From NCBI GenBank assembly GCA_046316025.1, contig JBKCXU010000082.1, forward strand, positions 1 through 55,393: a DNA stretch of 55,393 bases, written 5' to 3'. Of the stretch, positions 1 to 8,503 are shown piece after piece; the first letter of the stretch is position 1, and every line of letters starts with the position of its first letter. Origin of the DNA: JAJTHJ01 sp046316025 (lineage in GTDB: Bacteria; Pseudomonadota; Gammaproteobacteria; Burkholderiales; Burkholderiaceae_F). Under the pieces are notes generated by a model that saw only the letters and a program-made list of their open reading frames with translations, made no database searches and was not told where the DNA came from. The translations under genes and the position numbers were made by a program.

Positions 1-54
1 CACCACCGCCACGCCATTGTTCGCATGCAGATCGATCGCGCCATACACTGTCAT
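1..54 (-). mobile_element. 5' end of an IS110-family-like transposase gene, cut by the window edge
   Basis: The minus strand has a start codon at 54 preceded by an AAGGAG ribosome site eight bases upstream. The 18 visible codons begin MTVYGAIDLHANNGV, which resembles the N-terminus of IS110-type DEDD transposases, where the Asp of the IDLH segment is the first catalytic acidic residue. The rest lies outside the window, so intactness cannot be judged. Its closeness to a RAYT transposase suggests a repeat-rich junction. Confidence 0.6.
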
Positions 55-268
55 CGCCGCTCTCCTTCGGGGCCTCTGCCCGTTGCACTTCGCACACAAC
101 GAACATACGCCCGGTCGGAGAGCCGGCTAGATGATTCTCAGACTCGATTTACTTTCTGACCTCTTTGTTTCCTCGAAACGGCCTCGGCAATCCCGAGGCT
201 GTTTCGCTTGGAAGACAATATAGGGGCCACCTTCAGGCTATGCCCGCGTCGGGAGCTAACCTGCCCTG

Positions 269-1002
269 ATGCCTCGCCGCCCGCGCGCCCATCTCGACGG
301 TGTGCCTCTGCACATCGTGCAGCGCGGCCATAACCGCGAACCCTGCTTCTTCGCGGAGGAGGACTACCTCTGCTACCTGCATTGGCTCGCGCGCGCACTG
401 GCCGACGCCGACTGCGCGTTGCATGCCTACGTGCTGATGACCAACCACGTGCATCTGCTGCTGACGCCGCGGCAGGCGCGCAGCGTGCCGCGGCTCGTCA
501 TCGCGCTGGGCCGCCGCTACGTGCAGTACGTCAACCGGACTTATCGACGTACCGGCACGCTGTGGGACAGCCGCTACAAGTCCTCGCTGGTGCAGGCCGA
601 GACCTATCTGCTCGCCTGCCAGCGGTACATCGAGTTGAACCCCTGCGCGCCGCGATGGTGGACGATCCGGCGCACTATCGCTGGACCAGCTACCGGGCGA
701 ACGGGCTCGGGCTGCCCGATGCACTGCTCGCGCCGCACCCGCTGTATCGGGCGCTGGGGGAGGACGGGCCGCGCCGTCAGGCGGCATACCGCGCGCTGTT
801 CCGCGCGCAACTGGATGCCGACGCCGTAAACGAACTGCGGCTGGCGCTGAATCAGAACCAGCCGGTGGGCAACAGCCGGTTTCTGGCGCTGGTCGCGCGG
901 GCGCTGGGCGAGCGCCGCCAGGCCCGTCGGCGCGGCCGACCGCGCACGGCGCCCGCGGCGGACGGTGAAGAACGTGGCGAGCAAGTGGAGCTTGGCCTGT
1001 AG
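269..1002 (+). pseudogene. REP-associated tyrosine transposase (RAYT, Y1 family), frameshifted
   Basis: RAYTs are single-copy HUH/Y1-type nucleases that mobilise REP palindromes. The first frame runs from the ATG at 269 and shows the HUH-type signature (MTNHVHLLLTP, about residues 57-67), then the Tyr-containing helix LLACQRYIELNP. At about 643 the reading frame breaks. The expected continuation, AAMVDDPAHYRWTSYRANG, is found in the +1 frame and runs to a stop at 1002. One missing G in the CCC(G)TGCGC context explains it. It is either a genuine pseudogene or a sequencing error. REP elements lie just downstream and at 2.4, 6.0 and 55.0 kb, matching the expected partnership. Confidence 0.85.
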
Positions 1003-1085
1003 CACGCGGCCCGTCAGGGTGGCGCTCAGGGCCGGCCTCGACTCGATGGCTCTTCAGACGTTCATGGGATCTGGCCACTGCACCG

Positions 1086-1112
1086 TCGTCGCCCCGGCGC
1101 AAGCTGGGGCCT
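1086..1112. repeat. Variant REP palindrome next to the RAYT gene
   Basis: The segment has the same layout as the REP at 2441-2460: a CGTC head, a C-rich arm, the central GCGCAAGC and a G-rich arm. The arms differ in sequence (CCCC/GGGG instead of TTCCCGC/GCGGGAA). RAYT genes are usually flanked by REPs, so this could be the flanking copy. Confidence 0.45.
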
Positions 1113-1175
1113 GATTTTCGTTTCGGGTGCCGCGCCCGCGCGCGGAGACCGCAGCCGATGCTGCGTCGGCCCAGT

Positions 1176-1688
1176 TCAAGCGCGCGGGTAGGTGCCGGCG
1201 GGAACCGTCAGGCGCAACCCGTAAGCGCTTGCAGCCCGTTCGCCCTCCGGCCCGAAGTAGCGGACCCGCCCGGTGAGTTCCACGAGAATCGCTTCGCGGC
1301 AGCCGGCTGCCAGATAGGCGGCGATCTTGGCGTCGAGTTCTGCGCGGGTGTTGTCGGGGGAGCGGACCTCGACGCAGATGTCCGGCGCCGGCTGCGCGGG
1401 ATCGTCTTCCGTTGGCCGCGGCTGCCAGCAGATGTCGGGCACGCGCACGCCGATGGAGGTGACCACGCCGATGCCGGGCAACGCCTCGCCGCCGAGCTGG
1501 TCTTCGATCTGCGCCAAGAAGGCGCGGACGATGCGCTGGTGGGGTTTGGCGGGCGGGTTCATCTCGATCACGTCTCCATAGGCGTCGAGTTCGCAAAAGT
1601 CCGGCCCGCCCGGCTCGCGCTGTAACTGGCGCCAGCGGGCGGCCAGTTGGTCGGGCGACAGGACTTCGTAGGCAATTCCGCTGGTCAT
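1176..1688 (-). CDS. Uma2 family endonuclease-like protein (DUF820)
   Basis: The 170-residue protein starts at the ATG at 1688, preceded by GGAGG at optimal spacing. It has the Uma2/DUF820 fold signature of the PD-(D/E)XK nuclease superfamily: VPDICW near the middle, then APDICVEVRSPDN, with Lys in the following helix (DAKIAAYLAAGCREAILVE). These give the D...ExK-type active site. Substrate and role of Uma2 proteins are unsettled. It lies 56 bases beyond the 3' end of a toxin gene on the same strand, but no functional link is implied. Confidence 0.85.
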   Translation of the reverse strand: MTSGIAYEVLSPDQLAARWRQLQREPGGPDFCELDAYGDVIEMNPPAKPHQRIVRAFLAQIEDQLGGEALPGIGVVTSIGVRVPDICWQPRPTEDDPAQPAPDICVEVRSPDNTRAELDAKIAAYLAAGCREAILVELTGRVRYFGPEGERAASAYGLRLTVPAGTYPRA

Positions 1689-1744
1689 GGCGATCCTCCG
1701 CTGGCGGTGCTCCGGCCCAATTGGGTCAGTGATGATGTTCCGGG

Positions 1745-2038
1745 TCAGTCGACGTAACCGCGTTCGCGCTGGTGCCGCACGCCCAGCAACAGCGCCGCGT
1801 CGGTGGCCGGGTCGTAACGATACAAGGCCACGTAACCGGTACGCCCGCGCGAAATGATCAACTCGCGCAGCCCGTGCTCGACCGGCCGGCCGGTCAATGG
1901 GTGCGACTTGAGGCTTTCCAGCGCGCCCAGGATGAGCGGCGCGGTCTGCGCCGCCCACACGGCGGACTGCGCGAGCAGGAACCCGGCCAGACGGTCGAGT
2001 TCGTCGAATGCCGCCGGGGCGACGACGAGTGGGGTCAC
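1745..2038 (-). CDS. RelE/ParE-family toxin of a type II toxin-antitoxin pair
   Basis: A 97-residue protein from a GTG start at 2038 that overlaps the antitoxin stop by 4 bp (GTGA). It has the ParE/RelE pattern: FDELDRLAGFLL in helix 1, HPLTGRPVEHGLRELIIS in the middle, and a C-terminal beta strand with YVALYRYDPATDAALLLGVRHQRE. The HPLTGRPV and R-H-QRE elements are typical of ParE-like toxins, which act on gyrase or on mRNA. Family placement is strong; the cellular target cannot be told from sequence. Confidence 0.85.
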   Translation of the reverse strand: MTPLVVAPAAFDELDRLAGFLLAQSAVWAAQTAPLILGALESLKSHPLTGRPVEHGLRELIISRGRTGYVALYRYDPATDAALLLGVRHQRERGYVD

Positions 2039-2328
2039 GACCGCGCCGCAAGCCGACGCTTGCGCGGGCGCCGCGCCGGCTGCCCGGCGAACTTGTCGCG
2101 CAGATAGGCCACGACTTCGTCGCCGTAGTAGACGAGGCCGTACTCGGCGACTTCCTGCTCGGCAGCCAGCGCCGACGCGACGAACTTCGCGCGCCGCTCG
2201 GCCAACGCGGCCTGCGCTTCGATCGCCTCGATCATGAACGCATGCGGCGTCTTGCCGTGCTCGCGGGCGACGGTGGCGACGCGGGACTTCAGGTCGGCAG
2301 GCAGCTTCAGCGTGGTGGTGGCACTCAT
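2035..2328 (-). CDS. Ribbon-helix-helix antitoxin of the ParE/RelE pair
   Basis: A 97-residue protein with an N-terminal ribbon-helix-helix DNA-binding segment (TTTLKLPADLKSRVATVA, about residues 4-21). It ends in a basic, proline-rich tail. CopG/ParD-type antitoxins use this fold to bind the operon promoter and the C-terminal part to cover the toxin. The toxin start overlaps its stop, so the two are translationally coupled with the antitoxin first, the usual order. Confidence 0.85.
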   Translation of the reverse strand: MSATTTLKLPADLKSRVATVAREHGKTPHAFMIEAIEAQAALAERRAKFVASALAAEQEVAEYGLVYYGDEVVAYLRDKFAGQPARRPRKRRLAARS

Positions 2329-2411
2329 GGTGGGGACACTGAAGAGGGAGGGGTAACACCGCGACGGGAGCAGCGTGCCACCGAAAGTCTCACTTTCGTC
2401 TCATGCGATGT

Positions 2412-2530
2412 CCACGTCAATCCGACAACAAAGGCACGTCATTCCCGCGCAAGCGGGAATCCAGCTTCGCAGCGAGATCGGCTGGGCTACCGCTTGCGCG
2501 GGACCGACGATTTGCCCGCTTGGTCTGGAC
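2412..2530. repeat. REPIN-like element, copy A
   Basis: Two REP palindromes in inverted arrangement: the first at 2441-2460 (ATTCCCGCGCAAGCGGGAAT) and an imperfect partner at about 2489-2505. A conserved spacer (CGCAGCGAGATCGGCTGGG) lies between them. The unit, including the leader CGTCAATCCGACAACAAAGG and the tail TTGCCCGCTTGGTCTGGA, is repeated almost base for base at 5971-6089. It lies between the antitoxin gene and glnS. Confidence 0.85.
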
Positions 2531-2550
2531 GTGAAATCGGTCGGATAACC

Positions 2551-2630
2551 GGGCACGTCATTCCCGCGCAAGCGGGAATCGAGCTTTGGTCGAGGGTGGC
2601 GCTGGGCTCCCGCGTCCGCGGGCACGACGA
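2551..2630. repeat. REPIN-like element, diverged copy B
   Basis: A second REP palindrome (2560-2579) in direct orientation to copy A, followed by a diverged spacer and an inverted partner with CTCCCGCGTCCGCGGGCACG near 2607-2626. It shares the CACGTCATTCCCGCGCAAGC head with copy A but has a different spacer. It ends about 28 bases before the glnS stop codon. Confidence 0.8.
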
Positions 2631-2657
2631 AAGCCTCTGCTCCAAGCGGCGCGGGAA

Positions 2658-4715
2658 TCAGCCGCCCGCCCCACGCAGCGTCACCGCCAGGTTGAACACC
2701 GGCTTTTCCGCGGTGTGATCGATCCGGTCGGCGACGAAGTAGCCCAGCCGCTCGAACTGGAACTTGTCGTCGGGCGCGGCCTGCGCCAGCGCCGGCTCGA
2801 CTCTGGCAAGCAGCACGTGCAGGCTGTCGGCGTTGATGAGGTCGCGGAAGTCGCCGTCGCCGGCATCGGGGTGCGGCACGGTAAAGAGCCGGTCGTACAG
2901 CCGCACCTCGGCCGGCACGCTGGCATGCACCGGCAGCCAGTGGATCGCGGCCCTGGTCTTGACGCTCGCCGCCCCCGGCGTGCCGCTGCGGGTGTCGGGC
3001 AGGATGTCGGCGTGCACGGCCAGCACATTGCCGGCGGCGTCTTTCTCCACGCCGGTGCAGCGGATCACGTAGGCGTAACGCAGCCGCACCAACTGGCCCG
3101 GCGCCAACCGGTAGAAGTCCGGCGTTGGCTGCTCCATGAAGTCGTCGGCCTCGATCCACAGCTCGCGCGCGAAGGGGATCGTGCGTTGGCCGAGTTCCGG
3201 CTTGTTCGGGTGCACCGGGGCGTGGCAGTCCTCAACGTGGCCGGCCGGTACGTCGTCGAGGATCAGCTTGAGCGGCCGCAGCACTGCGGTGGCGCGCGGC
3301 GCGCGCGGGTCGAGGTCGTCGCGCAGCGCCTGTTCGAGCATCGCGTAGTCGATCCACGCGTCGCTCTTGGACACGCCGATCCGCTCGGCAAAGAGCTGCA
3401 GCGCACTCGGTGTGTAACCACGCCGGCGCAGACCGTAGATCGTCGGCATACGCGGGTCGTCCCAGCCGTTGACGCGCTGTTCTTCGACCAGCTGGATCAG
3501 CTTGCGCTTGCTCATCACCACGTAGGTGAGGTTCAGGCGCGAGAACTCGTGCTGATGCGGCAGCATGAACGGGTTGGGCCGGCGCGCGTCGAGTGCGCGT
3601 TGCAGCAGCGGCGTGAATTGCTCGGTGTGGTTGCGCAGCAGCTTGAAGAACTCGTCGGCGTCACTGGCGGCCAGGTCGGGGTTGCGGCTCCAGGAGGCGA
3701 ACATCGCTTCCGCCCGCCGCTCCCAGCGCGTCTGGCCGACCTTGTCGGCGTGGTTACGGCAGGCGAGCGCGAATTCGCGGCGCGACTCCAGGCCGGCGTC
3801 GAAAATCGCGTCGAGCAGCGCGCGCACCTGCGCCAGTTGCGGGCCGCGCAGCACCGGCACGCAGCGCTCGAGCGTCCAGTCGTAAAAAGGCCGCTGATCC
3901 TCGAACTCCAGCGTGCAGATCGAGTGCGTGATGTTCTCCAGCGCGTCTTCCAGCGGATGCGCGTACGCGTACATCGGGTAAATGCACCACGCGTTACCAG
4001 TCCGGTGATGCTCCGCAAAGCGGATGCGGTAAACGGTCGGGTCGCGCAGATTGATGTTGGGCGAGCCCATGTCGATCCGCGCGCGCAGCACCATGCTGCC
4101 GTCGGCATGCTGGCCGGCGCGCATCTCGCGGAACAAGCGCAGGCTCTCTTGGATCGGTCGGTCGCGGTACGGCGAATCGCGGCCCGGCTCGGTCAGCGTG
4201 CCGCGGGTGGCGCGCATTTCTTCGGCCGTCTGCTCGTCCACGTAGGCGTAGCCGGTGGAAATCAGGTGCTCCGCGCAGCGGTACATCTGCTCGAAGTAGT
4301 CGCTCGCGTGATACAGGTTGCTCTCCGCCCCGTGCACCCAGTCGAAACCCAGCCAGCGCACGGACTCGAGAATCGAATCGACGTACTCCTGGTCTTCCTT
4401 GACCGGGTTGGTGTCGTCGAAGCGCATGTGGCAGCGCCCGCCGTAGTCGCGCGCCAGGCCGAAATTCAGGCAAATGCTCTTGGCGTGGCCGATGTGCAGA
4501 TAGCCGTTCGGCTCGGGCGGAAAGCGCGTGCGGATCTTGGCCGGGTCGGGCGGCGCGTGCTCGTGGATGTCGTAGACGCCGGGGCCGCCGGCCCAATGGC
4601 GCGGCACGTAGGTGCCGCGCGCCAGATCGTCGGCAATGATGTTGCGGATGAAGTTGGTGACGTGGCTCGCCGCCTTGTCGGGCGCCGGCTTGCCGGTCTT
4701 GCCGCGGGTGCTCAT
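2658..4715 (-). CDS. glnS: Glutamine--tRNA ligase with a large internal insertion
   Basis: Charges tRNA-Gln with glutamine in the cytosol. The HIGH motif is at residues 74-77 (PEPNGYLHIGH), and MSKRK, the KMSKS equivalent, is at 401-405. FDDTNP, WDDPRMPTI and the C-terminal anticodon-binding barrels (EKPVFNLAVTLR) are all class Ib GlnRS hallmarks. The start at 4715 is chosen because MSTRGK precedes the conserved N-terminal helix. The protein is 685 residues, against about 550 for E. coli. The excess is mostly a block of about 97 residues (roughly 284-380) between YDWTLERCVPV and HQHEFSRLNL. That block is rich in Arg, Ala and Leu and has no counterpart in the E. coli enzyme as I recall it. GlnRS identity is very secure; the insert is unexplained. 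Confidence 0.97.
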   Translation of the reverse strand: MSTRGKTGKPAPDKAASHVTNFIRNIIADDLARGTYVPRHWAGGPGVYDIHEHAPPDPAKIRTRFPPEPNGYLHIGHAKSICLNFGLARDYGGRCHMRFDDTNPVKEDQEYVDSILESVRWLGFDWVHGAESNLYHASDYFEQMYRCAEHLISTGYAYVDEQTAEEMRATRGTLTEPGRDSPYRDRPIQESLRLFREMRAGQHADGSMVLRARIDMGSPNINLRDPTVYRIRFAEHHRTGNAWCIYPMYAYAHPLEDALENITHSICTLEFEDQRPFYDWTLERCVPVLRGPQLAQVRALLDAIFDAGLESRREFALACRNHADKVGQTRWERRAEAMFASWSRNPDLAASDADEFFKLLRNHTEQFTPLLQRALDARRPNPFMLPHQHEFSRLNLTYVVMSKRKLIQLVEEQRVNGWDDPRMPTIYGLRRRGYTPSALQLFAERIGVSKSDAWIDYAMLEQALRDDLDPRAPRATAVLRPLKLILDDVPAGHVEDCHAPVHPNKPELGQRTIPFARELWIEADDFMEQPTPDFYRLAPGQLVRLRYAYVIRCTGVEKDAAGNVLAVHADILPDTRSGTPGAASVKTRAAIHWLPVHASVPAEVRLYDRLFTVPHPDAGDGDFRDLINADSLHVLLARVEPALAQAAPDDKFQFERLGYFVADRIDHTAEKPVFNLAVTLRGAGG

Positions 4716-4799
4716 CGCGCGCTGGGGAGTTGCTGCCTGTAAAGCGGGCGATTGTAGCTTTCGATGTTGCGGCGCACGCGCCGCGCTACGCTCGCGCCC

Positions 4800-5681
4800 A
4801 TGAACCGCGGCGTGCTCTACGCCCTCGGCGCCTATCTGCTGTGGGGTCTGTTTCCGATCTACTTCAAGCTCGTTGCCGCGGTGCCGGCGCTGGAGATCCT
4901 GGCGCACCGGATCGCCTGGTCCCTACTGCTGGTGCTCGGGCTACTCGGCTTGCGGCGCGACTGGCGGTGGGTCGGCGCGCTCGCGCGGCAGCCGCAGCAA
5001 CTGCGCTGGTTCATCGCCAGCGCGGCGCTGGTGTCCGTCAACTGGGGCCTGTACATCTGGGCGGTCAACGCGCAGCGGGTGGTCGATGCCAGCCTTGGCT
5101 ACTTCATCAACCCGCTGGTCAACGTCGCCATCGGCGCGCTGCTGCTGCACGAGCGGCTGCGCCCGGCGCAGTGGGTAGCGGTGGCGATCGCCGGTGCCGG
5201 CGTGGCCTGGCTTACCGCGACCGCCGGCGCGCCGCCGTGGATCGGACTGGTGCTGGCGTTTTCTTTCGCCGGCTACGGGCTGCTGCGCAAGCAGGCGCCG
5301 CTGGGGGCGATGGAGGGCTTCGCGCTCGAAGTGACGCTGCTCTTCCCGCTGGCGGCGGCCTACCTGCTGTGGCTCGCCGCGCAGGGCGCCGAGCACTTCA
5401 CCCAGGCGCCCTGGTCGCTGCAAGCGCTGCTCGCGCTTTCCGGCCCGGTGACCGCGGTGCCGTTGCTGCTCTTTGCCGCCGGCGCGCGGCGCATCCCGTT
5501 TTCCACGCTCGGGCTGTTGCAGTACGTCGCCCCCACGCTGCAACTGCTGCTCGGCGTGTGGCTGTTCAAGGAACCGTTTGCCGGCGCCAAGGTGGCGGGC
5601 TACGCGCTGGTCTGGTCGGCGCTGGCGGTCTTCACCGGCGACAGCCTGTGGCACGCGTGGCGGTTACGACGTGCAACGTGA
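4800..5681 (+). CDS. rarD: EamA family transporter RarD
   Basis: A 293-residue inner-membrane protein with about ten hydrophobic helices in two EamA repeats. The N-terminus (GVLYALGAYLLWGLFPIYFK) and segments such as LVSVNWGLYIWAVN and LGYFINPLVNVAIG match the RarD subgroup of drug/metabolite transporters. The ATG at 4800 is preferred over the one at 4764, because the upstream codons encode a non-hydrophobic arginine-rich stretch. It is divergent from glnS with 84 bp between starts. The transported substrate is not known for most RarD proteins. Confidence 0.93.
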   Translation: MNRGVLYALGAYLLWGLFPIYFKLVAAVPALEILAHRIAWSLLLVLGLLGLRRDWRWVGALARQPQQLRWFIASAALVSVNWGLYIWAVNAQRVVDASLGYFINPLVNVAIGALLLHERLRPAQWVAVAIAGAGVAWLTATAGAPPWIGLVLAFSFAGYGLLRKQAPLGAMEGFALEVTLLFPLAAAYLLWLAAQGAEHFTQAPWSLQALLALSGPVTAVPLLLFAAGARRIPFSTLGLLQYVAPTLQLLLGVWLFKEPFAGAKVAGYALVWSALAVFTGDSLWHAWRLRRAT

Positions 5682-5970
5682 ACTGCGGAACGCGAAAGGT
5701 GCGGCGCGTGGTGCGGGATGACGCTTCACGCCGTTCGTTGCGGGACGGGACAACGTTGCGCTCGGCGATCGACGCGCCTTCGATCTCATCGTCGGCAATC
5801 TGCGAAGCGAACTGAAGCCCTGCTCGCGGACGACTGCGCAACTCGACCCGATGCTCGCGTGGGATCGCGTGCTGCCCGCCGGGCGCCCCGTGCACAAGCC
5901 TCTGGAGCGTATGTAGCTCACGCAGCATCGGCGTGCCGAAAGACTCACCGCGATCCACCTTATTCCATTT
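5682..5970. other. Intergenic stretch with no recognisable gene
   Basis: Between rarD and the REPIN copy C no ORF on either strand has a family signature, ribosome site or plausible codon use. Short open frames here look like chance products of high GC. I see no tRNA-like or terminator-like structure. Confidence 0.5.
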
Positions 5971-6089
5971 CCACTTCAATCCGACAACAAAGGCACGTCG
6001 CTCCCGCGCAAGCGGGAATCCAACTTCGCAGCGAGACCGGCTGGGTTCCCGCTTCCGCGGGAACGACGAAATTGCCCGCTTGGTCTGGA
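5971..6089. repeat. REPIN-like element, copy C
   Basis: Near-identical to copy A at 2412-2530. It has the leader TCAATCCGACAACAAAGG, a REP palindrome at 6001-6019, the spacer CGCAGCGAGACCGGCTGGG, the inverted partner TTCCCGCTTCCGCGGGAA and the tail TTGCCCGCTTGGTCTGGA. In this copy the inverted partner is a better palindrome than in copy A. Confidence 0.85.
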
Positions 6090-6346
6090 GGAGGAGTTAG
6101 GCGACAGCAGCGACCAGGCGGAATGGAAGATTCCGCTCTGCCGCCGATTGCCGTGCTCATCGCGATGGGCACGGCCCGCGCGCATGCGGCATGACGGCGC
6201 CGATCGAGCGCGTCGTCTGCCGCGGCGGGTCCTTACGCAGCGGCGATCACAATTCTTTCGGTAATGGGCGACGGCTGTGGGCGACTGATGTGCACGTGCC
6301 CACGCACCCCGCGGGGCACCGACCCCAACCCCCGAAGGAGATGAAG

Positions 6347-6634
6347 ATGACCAAGACCCGCACCCTGATCCTGGCCCTGGCTTCCGCGCTGGCGCTTGCC
6401 CCGCTCGCCGCCCGCGCCGACAGCGCCGATGCACAACTGGCCGCAATCTTTGCGCGCATGGACGCTATCGACCGCAGCGCCACGCCGGCCAAGCCCACCG
6501 TCGCCACGACGCCGGTGCGCGAGTCCGAGCCGCTCGAAGCCTGGGCTCATGCGCCGCAGAGCAAGAGCGTCGCCGCGCCGATGGCCGCCAAGCACGACCG
6601 CGTCTTCGACCGCGAACCGGCCGCGGGCGCGTGA
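6347..6634 (+). CDS. Small secreted or periplasmic protein of unknown function
   Basis: A 95-residue protein with a clear Sec signal peptide: a basic start MTKTRTL, the hydrophobic core ILALASALALAPLA and an ARA-D cleavage site near residue 23. The start is set at 6347, because AAGGAG at 6335-6340 leaves six bases to it and none to the upstream in-frame ATG at 6341. The mature part is short, Ala/Pro-rich and without domain signatures. Betaproteobacteria carry many such small exported proteins. No function is assigned. Confidence 0.75.
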   Translation: MTKTRTLILALASALALAPLAARADSADAQLAAIFARMDAIDRSATPAKPTVATTPVRESEPLEAWAHAPQSKSVAAPMAAKHDRVFDREPAAGA

Positions 6635-6642
6635 GGCCGGTC

Positions 6643-6656
6643 CCCGCTCGTGCGGG
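6643..6656. terminator. GC hairpin between convergent genes, possible terminator
   Basis: CCCGC-TCGT-GCGGG forms a five-base-pair stem shortly after the stop of the small secreted gene. The downstream gene converges from the other strand. There is no T-tract, so it could equally be a degenerate REP palindrome. Confidence 0.25.
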
Positions 6657-6779
6657 AGTGAGCCTGACGTAGTCGCTCGAAGTGGCGACGGAACGATGGA
6701 GCCCGCGCTCTGTCGAGCACAGCGGGCCGGCGGCGGCGATGCCGGCGGCCCGTTGGTCCGTTCACGTCCTCCCGCTCGG

Positions 6780-7952
6780 CTACCGCGCCGACGCAGGGTC
6801 GGCCGTTGCACGCCCGCTGCGCTTGCGCTCGCCGATCTTCTCGCCGCGCCGCTTGCGCAGCCACACCCAAAGGCCGGTGCCCACGAGCAGCAGCGGCGCC
6901 GAGCCGGCCACGGCCATCGCCAGCAGGCCGCCGCGGCCGAACGCGCTGCCGGTGTGCAGCGGGTGCAGCCAGTGCATGAAAGCCTCGCCGGGGCTGCGCG
7001 TAGCGTCGCTGCGTTCGACCAGCACTTCGCCGCTGGTTGGATGTACGCGCAGGATCGTGTCGCCGTGGCGGTGGATGTCGCCGGCGGCACGCAGCAGGAA
7101 CTCGTAGCCGGTCCACTGGCCGGCGGGCATGCGTATCTCGACCAGCGCGTGCTGCGGGTACGCGCGCTGCACGCGCTCGATCAACACGCCGAGCGGTGCC
7201 GGCCCGTCCTGCGGCGCGCCGCGCCACGGCACGGTCGGAAAAGACTCCACGCGCGAGAACAGGCCGACCAGATCGCGCACGTAGTTGGTGTAGACCAGCG
7301 TGCTGCCGGTGATGGTGGCGAGCACCAGCAGCAGCGCGGCCAGCGCACCGCCGGCGCGATGCGCGTCGAAGGTGATGCGCGTCGCATTGGCGCGCAGGCT
7401 AATGCGCAGCAGCCGCGCCCAGTCGGCGCGGCGCCGCGGCCAGGCGAGCGCGATCCCGGACAGCGCCGAGGCGAGCAGCGCGAAGCCGGCGATGCCGACG
7501 AGGTTCGATCCCGGCTCGCCCAGCAGCACGTTGCGATGGAACTCGTAGAGGGTGCGCAACAGCAGCGGCGGCGACAGCCCCAGCGCTTCCGTCGGCCGGC
7601 TGCCGAGCAGCGCGCCGGTGGCGGGGTCGAACATCGCTTCGAGGCGATACACGCCCACGCGCCGACCGGGCTCGGTACGCACCTGCAAGCGGTACACCTC
7701 GCCCGCTGCGGCGGGCAGACGGATACGCTCGACGTGGCCGAAGCGCTCGGTGGCGGCGGCGACGATCGCCTGCGCCGGCAGCGCCGGGCCGTTGCCGCGA
7801 CTTGTCAGCAGTTCGGGGTTGAGCCAGCGGTCGAGCGGCTCGCGGTAGACGAGCAGCGTGCCGGTGGCGCCGACCAGCGCGAACCACAGTCCGAGGATGA
7901 GCCCCAGCCACAGGTGCAGCGTGAACCACAGGCTGCGCCCCCTGGCCGGCAT
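6780..7952 (-). CDS. PepSY-associated TM helix (PiuB-like) membrane protein
   Basis: A 390-residue inner-membrane protein. It opens with the family signature FTLHLWLGLILGLWFALVG (about residues 11-29), has further membrane helices near 150-170, 205-225 and 345-365, and two PepSY-type periplasmic segments. The conserved YEFHRNVLLGE and HPLHTGSAFG motifs carry His residues placed as possible haem or metal ligands. Related proteins are often iron-regulated and associated with siderophore or haem uptake, or act as reductases. It starts 13 bases after the DUF1499 stop, so the two are probably cotranscribed at the 3' end of the long minus-strand run. Confidence 0.88.
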   Translation of the reverse strand: MPARGRSLWFTLHLWLGLILGLWFALVGATGTLLVYREPLDRWLNPELLTSRGNGPALPAQAIVAAATERFGHVERIRLPAAAGEVYRLQVRTEPGRRVGVYRLEAMFDPATGALLGSRPTEALGLSPPLLLRTLYEFHRNVLLGEPGSNLVGIAGFALLASALSGIALAWPRRRADWARLLRISLRANATRITFDAHRAGGALAALLLVLATITGSTLVYTNYVRDLVGLFSRVESFPTVPWRGAPQDGPAPLGVLIERVQRAYPQHALVEIRMPAGQWTGYEFLLRAAGDIHRHGDTILRVHPTSGEVLVERSDATRSPGEAFMHWLHPLHTGSAFGRGGLLAMAVAGSAPLLLVGTGLWVWLRKRRGEKIGERKRSGRATADPASAR

Positions 7953-7965
7953 CGGCGCGCTCCGG

Positions 7966-8445
7966 TCACTGGGCGGCGGCCATTTGCGCGCGGATCGCCT
8001 CGATCCGCGCGCGGTTGACGCCGAAGTCCTTGCGCCCCAGCCGCGAGGCGCTGCGCACGTGGATGACGCCGCCGGCGGGATCGACCCAGAACTCCGCGTC
8101 GTCGACGAACTTCAGCCAGCGCGTGTGGAACTGCACGTACAGGTAGTCCGGGCCGCTTTGCATGATGCGGGCGCCGGGCATCGCCATGGCGATGCGGCCG
8201 ATCTTGGTCAGCGCCGCGGCGCCGTCGCCGCTGTAGCGCAGTGGTTCGATCGCCGCGTAGCGGGCACCGTCGCCGTCGTACAGCGCAGCCTGGCTGCCGA
8301 CGGAATTCTCGGTGCGCGAGGGCGGCTTCAATCTGCCGTCGCGCACGCCGAGATCGTCCGGCATTTGGCCCTTGAACAAGCCCAGTTGCCCCGCCCCGAG
8401 CACCAGCAACGCGACAACGACGGCAACGATCAACGCGATTCTCAT
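7966..8445 (-). CDS. DUF1499 family membrane-anchored protein
   Basis: A 159-residue protein starting at 8445 behind GGAGGTGTG. An N-terminal helix (IALIVAVVVALLVLGAG) anchors or exports it. The rest matches DUF1499: GRLKPPSRTENSVGSQA, DYLYVQFHTRWLKFVDDAEFWVD and VIHVRSASRLGRKDFGVNRARIEAIR. DUF1499 function is unknown; the family is common in bacteria and plastids. Confidence 0.9.
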   Translation of the reverse strand: MRIALIVAVVVALLVLGAGQLGLFKGQMPDDLGVRDGRLKPPSRTENSVGSQAALYDGDGARYAAIEPLRYSGDGAAALTKIGRIAMAMPGARIMQSGPDYLYVQFHTRWLKFVDDAEFWVDPAGGVIHVRSASRLGRKDFGVNRARIEAIRAQMAAAQ

Positions 8446-8471
8446 CACACCTCCACGCCCAAGCAACCACC

Positions 8472-8503
8472 GATCACGGATCACCGATCACCGATCACCG
8501 ATC
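8472..8503. repeat. Tandem 7-bp repeat (GATCACC), about 4.5 units
   Basis: Units GATCACG, GATCACC, GATCACC, GATCACC and GATC follow each other without gaps. The array overlaps the stop codon of the flavoprotein gene (stop at 8495). The same 7-mer in the opposite orientation forms an array at 47436-47463. Confidence 0.9.

Noticed and set aside
2586..4742. Long plus-strand open frame opposite glnS
   Set aside because: It mirrors the glnS reading frame and gives a low-complexity His/Val/Arg-rich product without motifs.
5632..5979. A 115-codon minus-strand frame between rarD and the REPIN
   Set aside because: It overlaps the rarD 3' end, has no ribosome site or family signature and contains a REP-adjacent leader.
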